From Cyanobium sp. FGCU6 (GTDB lineage Bacteria > Cyanobacteriota > Cyanobacteriia > PCC-6307 > Cyanobiaceae), in the NCBI GenBank assembly GCA_024958655.1, contig JANWUR010000025.1:1-40656 (forward strand): 40,656 bases of DNA, in the 5' to 3' direction. This document shows positions 1-8,636 of this stretch, piece after piece; position 1 is the stretch's first letter, and the number at the start of each line of letters is the position of its first letter. The notes under the pieces are model-generated. The model saw nothing but the letters and a program-made list of their open reading frames with translations, was not told where the DNA came from and did not search any database. The translations under genes and the position numbers were made by a program.

Positions 1-52
1 GAACCGCAGCCGGAGCGGCGGCTCAGGTCTGCGGAGGTTTGTTGCTGATCAA

Positions 53-273
53 GTGGACCATTGGCATGACAGCTATGTTGGCGCTCCCCCAGATGGCAAC
101 GCCTGGGTGAGTGGCGGCAACCAAGAATTGCAGCTGCTGCGCGGCGGCTCCTGGGACGGCTGCCCCGGGAGCTGCCGCTCGGCTCACCGCTACCTCTTCC
201 GGCCAGGCGATGCCTCAACGGCGTCGGGTTCCGGGTGGTCTGCCTCCCCCAGGACCCTTCCCTTAACCCTTAA
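53..273 (+). pseudogene. Remnant of a formylglycine-generating-enzyme (FGE/SUMF1) domain protein
   Basis: The translation from about 53 starts with DHWHDSYVGAPPDG and continues through an LRGGSWDGCPGSCRSAHR stretch. This is the C-terminal signature of FGE-sulfatase domains, where the usual pattern is WHDNY.GAP.DG followed by V.RGGSW...CRSA.R. The domain normally ends GFRVV, but here that ending (GVGFRVVC, then a stop at 271-273) is in another frame, so one base has been gained or lost near 210-225. Upstream of 53 none of the three frames gives the expected NVWEWC segment, so the N-terminal side is missing too. I read this as a truncated, frameshifted remnant of about 70 codons. It could be the tail of a gene lying left of the window if the sequence has errors. 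Confidence 0.7.
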
Positions 274-393
274 TCCATCAATCCCTCAACACTGGCTGTT
301 TCTTAACCCTGGCTGTTGGATTGCGGCTGCGGGCTGTTTCCCCCCGGCGCCGCAGGCGCCTCGAGTTTTTTTGTTCTTTTCATCGGAAATAGC
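274..393. other. Non-coding stretch with short repeated words
   Basis: No coding signal is visible. CTTAACCCT occurs twice (262-270 and 302-310) and GGCTGTT recurs between 295 and 340. It is AT-richer than the rest of the window and probably decayed spacer next to the FGE remnant. Confidence 0.4.
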
Positions 394-690
394 TCACACA
401 CAAGGTTCATGGGCGTCGAGCAGCGGCCCCACCAGTCCTATGCCGCCGCCTTCCTCCATGGCCAGCCGCCGCCCCTGCATCAGCTCCAGGAAGATCCGCG
501 ATCGCTCCCGATTCCGTTTCGTCTACAGCCGATCGATGACGTTCTCGATTTGCCTCGGTCACGCTTCGCTCCGCTCGATGTCGCATTTCAGCTGTTTCAT
601 TCGCAGTTCATGCTGAACCTGCGCTGCTCGTCGTTAAGCAGCCGTCGCTCGTAGCCTGGATCGCAACGCCAATTCAGCAACTGCCTCATG
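394..690 (-). pseudogene. Possible decayed minus-strand coding relic
   Basis: One minus-strand frame reads as a charged, protein-like sequence interrupted by stops. It has an ELALRSRLRATAA segment, a stop, then RRAAQVQHELRMKQLK and DIERSEA, a stop, IENVIDRL, a stop, then RNRERSRIFLELMQGRRLA and EEGGGIGLVGPLLDA. Removing the three stops would leave one continuous helical, coiled-coil-like protein of about 95 residues. I do not recognise the family. The composition suggests a decayed gene, but chance in GC-rich DNA cannot be excluded. Confidence 0.25.
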
Positions 691-806
691 CTGGGGGAGT
701 GGGAAACGTTGGCCGGCGATGGAGATTGTGCCAGAGCAGCAACTCAGCGAGGCGCGTCTCAAGGCCGATGCTGAAGCGGGCACCCCGCCAGTCCCCACAG
801 ATCCAC

Positions 807-812
807 TATAAT
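807..812 (+). promoter_or_regulatory. Candidate -10 element for the vapBC pair
   Basis: A perfect TATAAT lies 27 bases upstream of the preferred antitoxin ATG at 839 and just before an alternative ATG at 821. No good -35 hexamer lies 16-18 bases upstream. Transcription would start near 819, giving a leader of about 20 bases. Confidence 0.45.
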
Positions 813-838
813 CTGACCACATGGTCATTGGTCCGCCC

Positions 839-1075
839 ATGGGAATTCGTTCGGTGCCTGTCGTTGAAGCCAAAGCCCGCTTCTCGGCTCTCCTGGCGGA
901 GGTGGAGGCGGGCATGGAGGTGCGCATCACCCGCAGGGGGCGCACGGTGGCTCGGCTGGTTCCCGAGCCCGTGATCCACGCCGTCAGTCTCTTCGAACCC
1001 TTCTGGGCCGATCCGCCGCCCGATCTGGTTGTTCCTGACGACTCCCCTCCCGAATCCGCACCGGATCTGGGTTGA
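839..1075 (+). CDS. Antitoxin, Phd/VapB-type prevent-host-death family
   Basis: This 78-residue protein begins MGIRSVPVVEAKARFSALL and continues VEAGMEVRITRRGRTVARLVPEP. That is the classic N-terminal DNA-binding fold of Phd/YefM-type antitoxins (V.EAKARFS.LL..VE.GEEV.ITRRG.PVARLVP). The acidic and proline-rich C-terminal tail is the part expected to wrap the toxin. I chose the ATG at 839 because it fits the family's N-terminus; the in-frame ATG at 821 would add six residues. The stop is seven bases before the PIN toxin start, so the two are co-transcribed. By family knowledge the antitoxin neutralises the toxin and represses its own promoter, which could be the TATAAT at 807. Confidence 0.85.
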   Translation: MGIRSVPVVEAKARFSALLAEVEAGMEVRITRRGRTVARLVPEPVIHAVSLFEPFWADPPPDLVVPDDSPPESAPDLG

Positions 1076-1081
1076 GCTGCC

Positions 1082-1480
1082 GTGGCCTTCCTGCTGGATA
1101 CCAACATCCTCGTGGCGGCGATCAAGGGTCATCCTGCGGTGGTGGAGGCTCTGCGATCCTTGACTCCCTCCGATCTGCTCCTGTCCTCGGTGGTGCTGGG
1201 CGAATTGGAGACGGGCGTGATCAAAAGCGCCTGGCCAGAGCGGAACCGCCTGCAGCTCCTCGCCTTGGTGGACCACCTCGAACTGGTGCCGGTCGATCGG
1301 GCCGTGGCCCTGGCCTACGCACAGATCCGCGCCAGTCTTGAGCGCCAAGGCACGCCGATCGGTGCCAACGATCTCTGGATCGCCGCCCAGGCGCAAGCGC
1401 TGAACGCTGTCTTGGTGACGGACAACACGCGGGAGTTCAGCAGGGTGGAGGGGCTTGCGCTGGTCAACTGGCTGCGCTGA
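1082..1480 (+). CDS. vapC: VapC-type PIN-domain ribonuclease toxin
   Basis: This 132-residue protein has the full PIN acidic set: D6 in LLDTNIL, E41 in LGELETG, D97 in IGANDLWIAA and D114 in LVTDNTREF. The ending EFSRVEGLALVNW is typical of VapC toxins. PIN toxins cleave RNA, commonly tRNA or rRNA, using Mg2+ held by these acidic residues. It starts with GTG at 1082, immediately after the antitoxin gene. Length and motifs are complete, so it is probably functional, with the pair maintaining itself in an otherwise decayed patch. The RNA target cannot be read from the sequence. Confidence 0.9.
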   Translation: MAFLLDTNILVAAIKGHPAVVEALRSLTPSDLLLSSVVLGELETGVIKSAWPERNRLQLLALVDHLELVPVDRAVALAYAQIRASLERQGTPIGANDLWIAAQAQALNAVLVTDNTREFSRVEGLALVNWLR

Positions 1481-1497
1481 TCAACTGGCTCCGCTGA
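1464..1497 (+). repeat. 17-bp tandem duplication across the vapC stop
   Basis: TCAACTGGCTGCGCTGA (1464-1480, containing the vapC stop) is followed directly by TCAACTGGCTCCGCTGA (1481-1497), with one mismatch. It looks like a recent slippage duplication that left the reading frame intact. Confidence 0.9.
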
Positions 1498-1655
1498 TCC
1501 CCATCCCGAACAGCCGGGCCGCCACTCGAGCGGACTTCTTTGCGGACACTGGGGGCCCTAACCTGACCGCACGACTCCCCCGCCTGGTGCGCTGTGGCCG
1601 GGATCTCGGCGGGGGCGGGGGTTAACCTCTCCCCGTTTTCTCCCTATCCCTACCC

Positions 1656-2861
1656 ATGGCAAAGCGATCCCTGGCCAGTCTCGGCGAGAGCGACCTGCGC
1701 GGCAAGCGCGTGCTGGTGAGGGTCGACTTCAACGTTCCCCAGGACGACAGCGGCGCCATCACCGATGACACCCGCATCCGCGCCGCCCTGCCCACGATCG
1801 GTTTCCTGCGCGATCTCGGCGCCAAGGTGATCCTGGCCGCCCACTTCGGCCGCCCCAAGGGCCAGGTGAACGAGGGCATGCGCCTCACCCAGGTGGCCGC
1901 CCGCCTCAGCGACCTGCTGGGCGTGCCGGTGGAGAAGACGGAAAGCTGCATCGGCCCCGACGCCGAGGCCAAGGTGGCGGCGCTCTCCGAGGGTGGCGTG
2001 GTGCTGCTGGAGAACGTGCGCTTCTTCGCCGAAGAGGAGAAGAACGAGGCCGAGTTCGCCAAGAAGCTCGCCTCCCTGGCTGAGGTGTACGTGAACGACG
2101 CCTTCGGCGCCGCCCACCGCGCCCATGCCTCCACCGAAGGTGTCACGAAGTTCCTCAGCCCGAGCGTGGCCGGCCACCTGATGGAGAAGGAGCTGGCTTA
2201 CCTGCAGGGCGCCATCGATGCTCCCAAGCGTCCGCTGGCGGCGATCGTGGGCGGCTCCAAGGTGAGCAGCAAGATCGGCGTACTCGAGGCCCTGATCGAC
2301 AAGTGCGACAAGATCCTGATCGGCGGCGGCATGATCTTCACCTTCTACAAGGCGCGCGGCCTCTCGGTGGGCAAGAGCCTGGTGGAGGAAGACAAGCTGG
2401 AACTGGCGAAGGAGCTGGAGGCCAAGGCGGCCGCCAAGGGCGTGCAGTTCCTGCTCCCCACCGATGTGGTGCTGGCCGATAACTTCGCCCCCGACGCCAA
2501 CAGTCAGATCGCCAAGGTGGAGGCCATCCCCGACGGCTGGATGGGCCTCGACATCGGCCCCGATTCGCTGAAGGTCTTCCAGGAGGCCCTGGCCGACTGC
2601 CAGACCGTGATCTGGAACGGACCGATGGGCGTGTTCGAGTTCGACAGGTTCGCCGCCGGCACCAACGGCATCGCCCACACCCTCGCTGAACTCAGCGCCA
2701 AGGGCACGATCACGATCATCGGCGGCGGTGATTCGGTGGCGGCCGTGGAGAAGGTGGGCGTGGCCGAGAAGATGAGCCACATCTCCACCGGTGGTGGCGC
2801 CAGCCTCGAACTGCTCGAAGGCAAGGTGCTGCCCGGCGTGGCCGCCCTCGACGAGGCCTGA
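1656..2861 (+). CDS. pgk: Phosphoglycerate kinase
   Basis: This 401-residue protein has the usual length for bacterial PGK and its signature stretches: VRVDFNVP near residue 22, [12 protein letters not shown], the AAHFGRPKG loop, the [10 protein letters not shown] segment and the C-terminal [11 protein letters not shown] nucleotide-binding loop. It transfers a phosphate between 1,3-bisphosphoglycerate and ADP in glycolysis and, reversed, in the Calvin cycle, which dominates in a photoautotroph. The ATG at 1656 gives the expected MAKRSL start. No clear promoter or terminator hairpin was seen around it. Confidence 0.98.
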   Translation: MAKRSLASLGESDLRGKRVLVRVDFNVPQDDSGAITDDTRIRAALPTIGFLRDLGAKVILAAHFGRPKGQVNEGMRLTQVAARLSDLLGVPVEKTESCIGPDAEAKVAALSEGGVVLLENVRFFAEEEKNEAEFAKKLASLAEVYVNDAFGAAHRAHASTEGVTKFLSPSVAGHLMEKELAYLQGAIDAPKRPLAAIVGGSKVSSKIGVLEALIDKCDKILIGGGMIFTFYKARGLSVGKSLVEEDKLELAKELEAKAAAKGVQFLLPTDVVLADNFAPDANSQIAKVEAIPDGWMGLDIGPDSLKVFQEALADCQTVIWNGPMGVFEFDRFAAGTNGIAHTLAELSAKGTITIIGGGDSVAAVEKVGVAEKMSHISTGGGASLELLEGKVLPGVAALDEA

Positions 2862-2905
2862 GCGGCCGGGGCAAGGGTGAGGGCGGCAATGGTGCGGGCG
2901 GGCGA

Positions 2906-3394
2906 TCAGATCGTTCCGCCGCCGCCCTCCTGGCCGCCACCGCCCCAGGTGCCGCGATTCCTGCGAGACTTCCAGTCGGGGGGCTGCAGGCCGTTGCGCT
3001 CGTAGACAGTGCGCATGGCGCTGAAGAACTCCTGGCGCTGGCGCATCATCGCTCCGCGCTCCTCGCGCATGCAGCGACTGAGGGCATCGGTGTCGGCGGC
3101 TCCGCCGATGCAGCGTTCGCCCCGCTGAAGAATGGCGATGCGAGCGCGGTGATCCCTGAGGGCCAGATTGCGGCGCTCGGGGAAGATCCTGGCCGCCTGC
3201 TCCTGGGTGAGTCCGGACCTGCCGGAGCCCGGCGCAGCATCAGGTCCGGCAAGGGCCGGGACAGCGCTGGCCCAGGTGCCGAGCAGCAAGGCAAGGGTGG
3301 TCAGACCACGGGCTGGCCTGCGAAGGATTGCCAAGGGAGAGAATTCGGTCTTCGGGAGCATCGGCGTGGGAGGCGATCGCTGGAACCTCACCAT
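2906..3394 (-). CDS. Small secreted hypothetical protein
   Basis: This 162-residue protein has an N-terminal signal sequence: a basic region, a hydrophobic TTLALLLGTWASAVPALA run, and probable cleavage after ALA. The mature part is charged and helical (QEQAARIFPERRNLALRDHRARI), has two cysteines bracketing a short loop (RCIGGAADTDALSRC), and ends in a glycine-rich tail. The start could be M12 at 3361, which gives a shorter, more typical signal peptide. It lies 60 bases downstream of the sensor kinase on the same strand and may belong to that operon. I recognise no family; a periplasmic location is inferred. Confidence 0.6.
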   Translation of the reverse strand: MVRFQRSPPTPMLPKTEFSPLAILRRPARGLTTLALLLGTWASAVPALAGPDAAPGSGRSGLTQEQAARIFPERRNLALRDHRARIAILQRGERCIGGAADTDALSRCMREERGAMMRQRQEFFSAMRTVYERNGLQPPDWKSRRNRGTWGGGGQEGGGGTI

Positions 3395-3454
3395 CGTGAA
3401 AGGCGAATCCGACAGGATTCCGACCGGGAGTCCGCAGCCTGTGACCGGATGTGT

Positions 3455-4792
3455 CTAGGCCGGCAGGCTCCGGCCCTGGAGCGTCACGACGAAGCCCTCC
3501 CCCGCGCTGTCGGAGCCGGCGCTCAGCCGGCCGCCGTGCTCCCGCGCCACCCGATCGGCGATCGCCAGCCCCAGGCCGCAGTGGCCCTGGCCGCCGCGGG
3601 CGCTGTCGAGCCGCTGAAAAGGCTCCAGGGCTCTGGCCCACTGCTCCGGTGGGATGCCCTCCCCCGCATCCCGCAGGCGGATCGTGAAGCCGTCGGGTCC
3701 GGGACCGGCGCGGAGCGCGAGCTGCAGGGGCGCCCGGCCGTGCTCGAGGGCGTTGTCGATCAGGTTGGCGATCGCCCGGCTCAGGGCGATGGGCCGCACC
3801 CTCCGCTCCAGCGGCACCGTGTCGAGGGCCAGCGTGCTGGCATCGGCCACCGCCGCCAGCTCCGCCAGCAGCGCATCGAGCGGCACCATCACGGCGGGTT
3901 CGTCGCCGCCGGCACCGGCAAACAGCAGGAACTGGCCGGTGATGCGCTCCAGGGCCGCCAGATCGGCCTCGCTGCGGGCCTTGGCCCCCTTGTCGCCGCC
4001 GGTCTCGGCCAACCGTAGCCGCAGGCGCGTGAGCGGGGCCCGGAGATCGTGGGCGATGCCCGCCAGCATGGTGCGGCGCTCACGGCTGGCCGCCTCCAGC
4101 CGCTCGAGCATGGCGTTGAACCGCTGGCTGAGCCGCCGCACCGAACCGGTGCCCCGCAGCGGTACCGCGGCCGGCCGCTCCTCCAGGCCCACGCCCCCCA
4201 GGGCCTCCTCCAGCTGCCCCAGGGGGCGCTGCACCTCAAGGCTGAGGAACAGCAGCACGGCCGCCAGGCCGCCCGTTCCCAGGGCCAGGCCCAGCTGCAG
4301 CGGATCCGGCGGCCAGCCGCGCAGAGGCGGCAGCGGAGCAAACAGCCACACCTGCTCCAGCGGTGACTCCATCGCCACCCACACGCCCCGAGGCCCTCGG
4401 GTGGCGGGCCTCAGCTCAGGGCAGCGCCCCAGGCGGCGGCAGAGCTGACGGCGCAGGGCCTCGCTCTGGGCCGCCAGTTGGCCGTCGATAGCCCGCAGCG
4501 GACCGCTGCCCTGGCGTTCGGGAGCGGAGCCCACCGCCAGGCGCAGCCCCGCCACCTCCGCCAGTCCCTCGGGGCTGAAGCGCTCCAACGCCACCTCCCC
4601 CAGCACAAGGGAGGAACTGAGCTGGGACCCCAGCGCCTCCTCCCGGGCCTGGACCAGGCGGCGCCCCAGCAGCAACTGGAGCAGCAGCAGGGCCAGACCG
4701 GCGGCGACCAGGGCGGCAACGCCATACCGCAGGGCCAGGGGAAGGGGGCGGCGCCGGTCGCCGCCGCCCTCAGCTGCGCCGGGGCTGACCAT
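3455..4792 (-). CDS. EnvZ-type membrane sensor histidine kinase
   Basis: About 445 residues from the chosen ATG. There is a transmembrane helix near 21-43, a periplasmic sensor region of about 120 residues, a second helix near 167-185 and a HAMP-like linker. The dimerisation/phosphorylation helix carries H248 in IAHDLRAPLTRLRLR. The ATPase domain shows the N box (ANLIDNALEHG, N347), G1 (DAGEGI) and G2 (GQGHCGLGLAIAD). The start at 4792 overlaps the end of the regulator gene by 23 bases; an upstream in-frame ATG at 4813 is less likely. The spacing and the partner mark this as an EnvZ/OmpR-style pair sensing something at the cell envelope. The ligand is unknown, and I do not equate it with cyanobacterial NblS, which is larger. 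Confidence 0.9.
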   Translation of the reverse strand: MVSPGAAEGGGDRRRPLPLALRYGVAALVAAGLALLLLQLLLGRRLVQAREEALGSQLSSSLVLGEVALERFSPEGLAEVAGLRLAVGSAPERQGSGPLRAIDGQLAAQSEALRRQLCRRLGRCPELRPATRGPRGVWVAMESPLEQVWLFAPLPPLRGWPPDPLQLGLALGTGGLAAVLLFLSLEVQRPLGQLEEALGGVGLEERPAAVPLRGTGSVRRLSQRFNAMLERLEAASRERRTMLAGIAHDLRAPLTRLRLRLAETGGDKGAKARSEADLAALERITGQFLLFAGAGGDEPAVMVPLDALLAELAAVADASTLALDTVPLERRVRPIALSRAIANLIDNALEHGRAPLQLALRAGPGPDGFTIRLRDAGEGIPPEQWARALEPFQRLDSARGGQGHCGLGLAIADRVAREHGGRLSAGSDSAGEGFVVTLQGRSLPA

Positions 4793-5510
4793 CGGGCACG
4801 AACACGTAGCCATACCCCCACACCGTCTGCACGTAGCGGGGGCGGCCGGGATCGGGCTCGATCAGCCGCCGCAGCCGCGACACCTGCACATCCATGCTGC
4901 GGCTGTCGGTGTCGCTGCCGGGCCCCCGGGCCAGTTCGATCAGCCGTTCCCGCGAGAGCGGGCGGTGGGGATGCTCCACGAAGGCCGCCAGCAGAGCGAA
5001 CTCACCGCTGGTGATCGTCACCGGTGCACCGTCGCGCAGCAGGGTGCGGGCCGCCGGATCGAACTGGCAGGCGCCGAACACCACCGGCTCGGCCTCCGCC
5101 CGCGGCGCACCGCCGCCGGGGGCCGCGGCCCGGCGGCGCAGCACCGCCTGGATGCGGGCGGTGAGCTCCCTCGGCAGGAACGGCTTGGCGAGGTAATCAT
5201 CGGCACCCTGCTCCAGGCCGATGATCCGATCGACGGCATCGCCCCGGGCCGTGAGCATCACCACGGGCAGATCATCGCCGCGATCGCGCAACCGGCGCAG
5301 CAGGGTGAGGCCGTCATCCCCCGGCAGCATCAGATCGAGCACCAGCAGGTCCGGCCGCTCCCCCCCCAGGGCACCGTCGAGGCGGGCCTGGAGCTGGGCG
5401 CCGTCGGCCAGGGTGCGCACGTGGTAGCCCTGCTCTCCCAGATAGCTGGCGAGCATGCTGCGGAGCTCGGGGTCGTCGTCGACCACCCAGAGGCGGGGGG
5501 GACGGGGCAT
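4770..5510 (-). CDS. OmpR-like winged-helix response regulator
   Basis: This 246-residue protein has a receiver domain with acidic pocket D11/D12, phospho-acceptor D59 in LLVLDLMLPGDDG, T87 in MLTARG and K109 in LAKPF. The C-terminal winged helix includes PLSRERLIELARG, SMDVQVSRLRRLIEPDP and VQTVWGYGYVFVPDG, and strikingly resembles the matching stretch of proteobacterial OmpR. Its partner kinase overlaps it downstream, and a secreted protein gene lies 12 bases upstream, so the three probably form one transcript. Phosphorylation by the kinase would drive promoter binding. It differs from the RpaA/RpaB regulators by its OmpR-like effector domain. Confidence 0.92.
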   Translation of the reverse strand: MPRPPRLWVVDDDPELRSMLASYLGEQGYHVRTLADGAQLQARLDGALGGERPDLLVLDLMLPGDDGLTLLRRLRDRGDDLPVVMLTARGDAVDRIIGLEQGADDYLAKPFLPRELTARIQAVLRRRAAAPGGGAPRAEAEPVVFGACQFDPAARTLLRDGAPVTITSGEFALLAAFVEHPHRPLSRERLIELARGPGSDTDSRSMDVQVSRLRRLIEPDPGRPRYVQTVWGYGYVFVPDGQPRRS

Positions 5511-5522
5511 GGGCGGGTGCCC

Positions 5523-6290
5523 TCAGGGCGTCAGCGCGGCGCGGTCGGCCACCACCCGCACCCGCTTGGTGGCGGTGACGATGCCGCGGGGATGGACCAG
5601 CAGCACGGCCCAGGTCTGGGAACCGGGCCTGAGGGGAGCCTGCACCCGCTTGAACAGGCCGCCGCCGCCGAGGGCACCGAGTTCCATGCTCGGGCTCTCC
5701 ATCGCCGCCACCTGAGCGGGGCTGACCGCGACCAGGCCACCGGCGGCCAGTGCCCCGTCAAGGGGGTCATCGAAGATCACGTCGACGTCGTAGCGCTGGC
5801 CGGTGAGCACGGCGTCGGGGATCAGCACGCTCACCGGCGGCGCCTGCTCGCCGCCGCTGCGCAGCAGCGACTGCTCGCGCAGCACGGTCTGGGCATTGAT
5901 GTGGCGGCCGTCGCTGCGCAGGCTGAGGCGCTGCTCGGCGTCGAGGCGATAGATGGCTGCCCCCTGGCGGCGGGTCCCCCCGGCCCGCAGGATCACGGTG
6001 GGCTGGCCGTCCCGGGTGGGGGAGCCGGCCGAGACCGTCCAGCGCAGATCGGGGAATTGACTGATCAGGGAGCGGCGGCGGGCCTGGATCTCGGCCGGAT
6101 CGAGGCCTGGACCTTGCTGGAGCAGGGCGGCGAGCGGGGCGTCGTCGGGGTTGTTGAGGGCGGCTTCCAGCGCCACCAGCGGAGCGGATCCCGCCGCCAC
6201 CACCGGGCTCGCCGCACGCACCGGCGCCAGCCCTGCTCCCACCGTCAGCACAGCCAGCAGGGCGGGAGCGAGGGGACGAAATGGGCGCAT
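5523..6290 (-). CDS. Secreted hypothetical protein upstream of the OmpR/EnvZ-like pair
   Basis: This 255-residue protein has a signal peptide (MRPFRPLAPALLAVLTVGAG then APVRA, cleavage likely after residue 26). The mature part has a helical N-terminal region, with ALEAALNNPDDAPLAALLQQ, and a beta-rich C-terminal half with VSVLIPDAVLTGQRYDVDVIFDDP and WAVLLVHPRGIVTATKRVRVVAD, which looks like an immunoglobulin-like sandwich. The probable start of the three-gene operon, it may be an accessory or target of the two-component system in the periplasm. I do not recognise a named family. The ATG at 6290 faces murG across a 60-base divergent gap. Confidence 0.75.
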   Translation of the reverse strand: MRPFRPLAPALLAVLTVGAGLAPVRAASPVVAAGSAPLVALEAALNNPDDAPLAALLQQGPGLDPAEIQARRRSLISQFPDLRWTVSAGSPTRDGQPTVILRAGGTRRQGAAIYRLDAEQRLSLRSDGRHINAQTVLREQSLLRSGGEQAPPVSVLIPDAVLTGQRYDVDVIFDDPLDGALAAGGLVAVSPAQVAAMESPSMELGALGGGGLFKRVQAPLRPGSQTWAVLLVHPRGIVTATKRVRVVADRAALTP

Positions 6291-6350
6291 CGTGGCGGCC
6301 GGCTGGCCTGGATTCGGCTTTTAAGTTAGGCGCGACCTCCCCCCGCCACC

Positions 6351-7424
6351 ATGCCGACCCTGCTGATCGCCGCCAGCGGCACGGGTGGCCACCTGTTTCC
6401 GGCCCTGGCGGTGGCCGAAGCCCTGCCCGCCCACTGGCGCGTGCTTTGGCTCGGCGTCCCCGACCGCCTGGAGAGAGAGCTGGTGCCGGGGCGCTACCCG
6501 CTGCACACGGTGCGAGCCGGTGGGCTGCAGGGCCAGGGCCTGCGCAAGCTCGCGAATCTGCTGCAGCTGATCCTGGCCACCCTGCCCACCCGCCAGCTGA
6601 TCCGCCGCAACGGGGTCACGGCGGTGTTCAGCAGCGGTGGCTACATCGCCGCACCGGCGATCCTGGCGGCCCGCTGGTGCGGCGTGCCGGTGGTCCTGCA
6701 CGAGAGCAACGCCATCCCCGGCAAGGTGACGCGGCTGCTGGGGCGGTGGTGCACGCGGGTGGCCGTGGGGCTGCCCCAGGCAGCCGAGCGGCTACCCCGC
6801 TGCCGTCCCCTGGTGACCGGCACCCCGGTGCGGGCAGCCTTTCTTCGTCCGGCACCGTTGCCGGACTGGGTGCCGGCAGGAGCGGGCCCCCTGGTGCTGG
6901 TGATGGGCGGCAGCCAGGGTGCCCTGCGGCTGAACCGGATGGTGCGCCCGCTGATCCCGAAGCTGGCCGCCGCCGGCTGCCGGGTGGTGCACCTCACCGG
7001 CAACAATGATGCCGAAGCCGGCGGCTTCGCGCTGGCGGGGGTGGTGGAGCGGCCCTTCAGCGACGAGATGCCGGGCCTGCTGCAGCACGCCGATCTGGCC
7101 ATCAGCCGGGCGGGGGCCGGCAGCCTCTCGGAACTGGCGGTGAGCGGCACGCCCACGATCCTGGTGCCCTTCCCCCAGGCCGCCGACCGCCATCAGGACG
7201 CCAATGCGGCGGCGGCCGCCGCCGAGGGCGCGGCCGTGATCGTGTGGCAGCACGAACCCGGCGAGCCCCCGCTGGAGCAGGCGGTGTGGCGACTGCTGGG
7301 CCCGCGCCTGCGGGGCACGGCGACCGCGGCCGATCCCCTGGCCGAACTGGGGGCGGGGATGGAACGGCTGGCGGTGCGTGATGCCGACCAGCGCCTGGCC
7401 GAGCTGATGGCCAGCCTGGGCTGA
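6351..7424 (+). CDS. murG: UDP-GlcNAc:lipid I N-acetylglucosaminyl transferase MurG
   Basis: This 357-residue protein has the MurG glycine-rich loop [16 protein letters not shown] near residue 10, the [16 protein letters not shown] segment, [14 protein letters not shown], the second-domain loop [15 protein letters not shown] and the UDP-GlcNAc-binding stretch [33 protein letters not shown]. It adds GlcNAc to lipid I on the inner face of the membrane to make lipid II, the last cytoplasmic step of peptidoglycan synthesis. It converges with the neighbouring aminotransferase-like gene, with only 24 bases between the two stops and no visible hairpin. Confidence 0.97.
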   Translation: MPTLLIAASGTGGHLFPALAVAEALPAHWRVLWLGVPDRLERELVPGRYPLHTVRAGGLQGQGLRKLANLLQLILATLPTRQLIRRNGVTAVFSSGGYIAAPAILAARWCGVPVVLHESNAIPGKVTRLLGRWCTRVAVGLPQAAERLPRCRPLVTGTPVRAAFLRPAPLPDWVPAGAGPLVLVMGGSQGALRLNRMVRPLIPKLAAAGCRVVHLTGNNDAEAGGFALAGVVERPFSDEMPGLLQHADLAISRAGAGSLSELAVSGTPTILVPFPQAADRHQDANAAAAAAEGAAVIVWQHEPGEPPLEQAVWRLLGPRLRGTATAADPLAELGAGMERLAVRDADQRLAELMASLG

Positions 7425-7448
7425 GAACCGGCAAACCCCGCTGACGGC

Positions 7449-8588
7449 TCAGGTGGCCAGGGGCCTCCTGCCCACCTGGTGAGCGAGCGCCCGCAGCAGG
7501 CGCCGGTGGGAGGGCCGATCGAGCAGGGCGATCCGCAGCCAGCCGGAACCGAGCCCGTTGAAGGAGCGGCAGTCGCGCAGCAGGATCCGGTGGTCTTCCT
7601 CCAGGCTGCGGCGCAGGGGCTCGAGGTCGAGCGGGCGGCCCTGGCGCTCGCCGCGCACCAGCAGGAAGTTGGTGGCCGAGGGCATCGGCGCCAGATCCGG
7701 CAGCTCGGCGAGCCGCTGCCGCAGCCACGTCCCCTCCCACGCCACCCAGCGCTCCACCCGCGCGCTCCAGCGCGCGTAGGCGGCGCCGTCGCCGAGCAGG
7801 GCCTCCCCCGCCAGCGCCGCCAGGCCGTTCACCGGCCAGGGATCCCGCCAGGCGGCCCAGCGGGCCAGCCGCTCCGGGGACGCCAGGGCATAGCCGAGCC
7901 GCAGGCCGGCGATGGCGAACAGCTTGGTGAGGCTGCGGATCACCACCAGATTCCGATGGCGGGCGAGCAGCGGCACCAGCGACTGGGCCTCGCCGCCGGG
8001 CACCAGGGGCAGGAAGGCCTCATCGGCAATCACCAGGGCGAAGCGCCCCAGCAGCGGCTCGAGCGAGGCCCGGCTCCACAGCTGGCCGGTGGGGTTGTGG
8101 GGGTTGCAGAGCCAGAGCACGTCCCCCGCGGGGGGGTCGGGGAAGGGGGTGGGGAAACGGTCGTCCCAGCGCAGGGGCAGCCGCTGGGGTGCGGAGCGGC
8201 CGCCCCAGCAGGCCAGGGCGCGTCCGTAGTCGGCGAAACCGGGGGCGGGCAGGAGGTTCAGCCCGGCAGCGGCGGCATCGCGCGCCGCCCAGGTGAACAG
8301 GTCGGCCGCCCCGTTGCCTGGCAGCACCCCGTCGGCAGGCAGACCGTGGTGGGCGGCGAGGGCGGCGCGGAGGGAGGCGTAGCCCCGCTCGGGGTAGTCG
8401 CGCAGGGGCGAGGCGGCGGCGCCGTCGAGGGCCCGGCGCAGCAGGCGCCGCAGGCCGGCGGGTGGCCCGAACGGCACCAGCGAGGCGCTGGCATCGAGCA
8501 GGCGGGAAGGGGCGCAGCCCAGCCGCCGGGCCGCGGCGATGCGGTTGCCGCCATGGATCTCGATCGCGCCATCGGCGGAGGGCGGCAT
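7449..8588 (-). CDS. PLP-dependent threonine-phosphate decarboxylase-like enzyme (CobC/CobD family)
   Basis: This 379-residue fold-type-I enzyme starts with an IEIHGGN..AAARRLG motif and DASASLVPFG, both typical of L-threonine-O-3-phosphate decarboxylases. It has the NPHNPTG loop (162-168), DEAF at 189-192 and the PLP-binding lysine K222 in IRSLTKLFAIAGLRLGY. In corrinoid synthesis this enzyme makes (R)-1-amino-2-propanol phosphate for the lower-ligand linker. Histidinol-phosphate aminotransferase is a related alternative, but the N-terminal GGN motif favours the cobalamin enzyme. It is divergent from moxR across 48 bases. Confidence 0.88.
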   Translation of the reverse strand: MPPSADGAIEIHGGNRIAAARRLGCAPSRLLDASASLVPFGPPAGLRRLLRRALDGAAASPLRDYPERGYASLRAALAAHHGLPADGVLPGNGAADLFTWAARDAAAAGLNLLPAPGFADYGRALACWGGRSAPQRLPLRWDDRFPTPFPDPPAGDVLWLCNPHNPTGQLWSRASLEPLLGRFALVIADEAFLPLVPGGEAQSLVPLLARHRNLVVIRSLTKLFAIAGLRLGYALASPERLARWAAWRDPWPVNGLAALAGEALLGDGAAYARWSARVERWVAWEGTWLRQRLAELPDLAPMPSATNFLLVRGERQGRPLDLEPLRRSLEEDHRILLRDCRSFNGLGSGWLRIALLDRPSHRRLLRALAHQVGRRPLAT

Positions 8589-8636
8589 CGACGGCCCGGA
8601 CGCGGGCTTAGCGTCCTATCACGAACGATCGATGCG

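Noticed and set aside
1536..1564. Promoter for pgk (TTCTTT, 17 bases, TAACCT)
   Set aside because: Spacing is right but both boxes match the consensus poorly; too weak to annotate.
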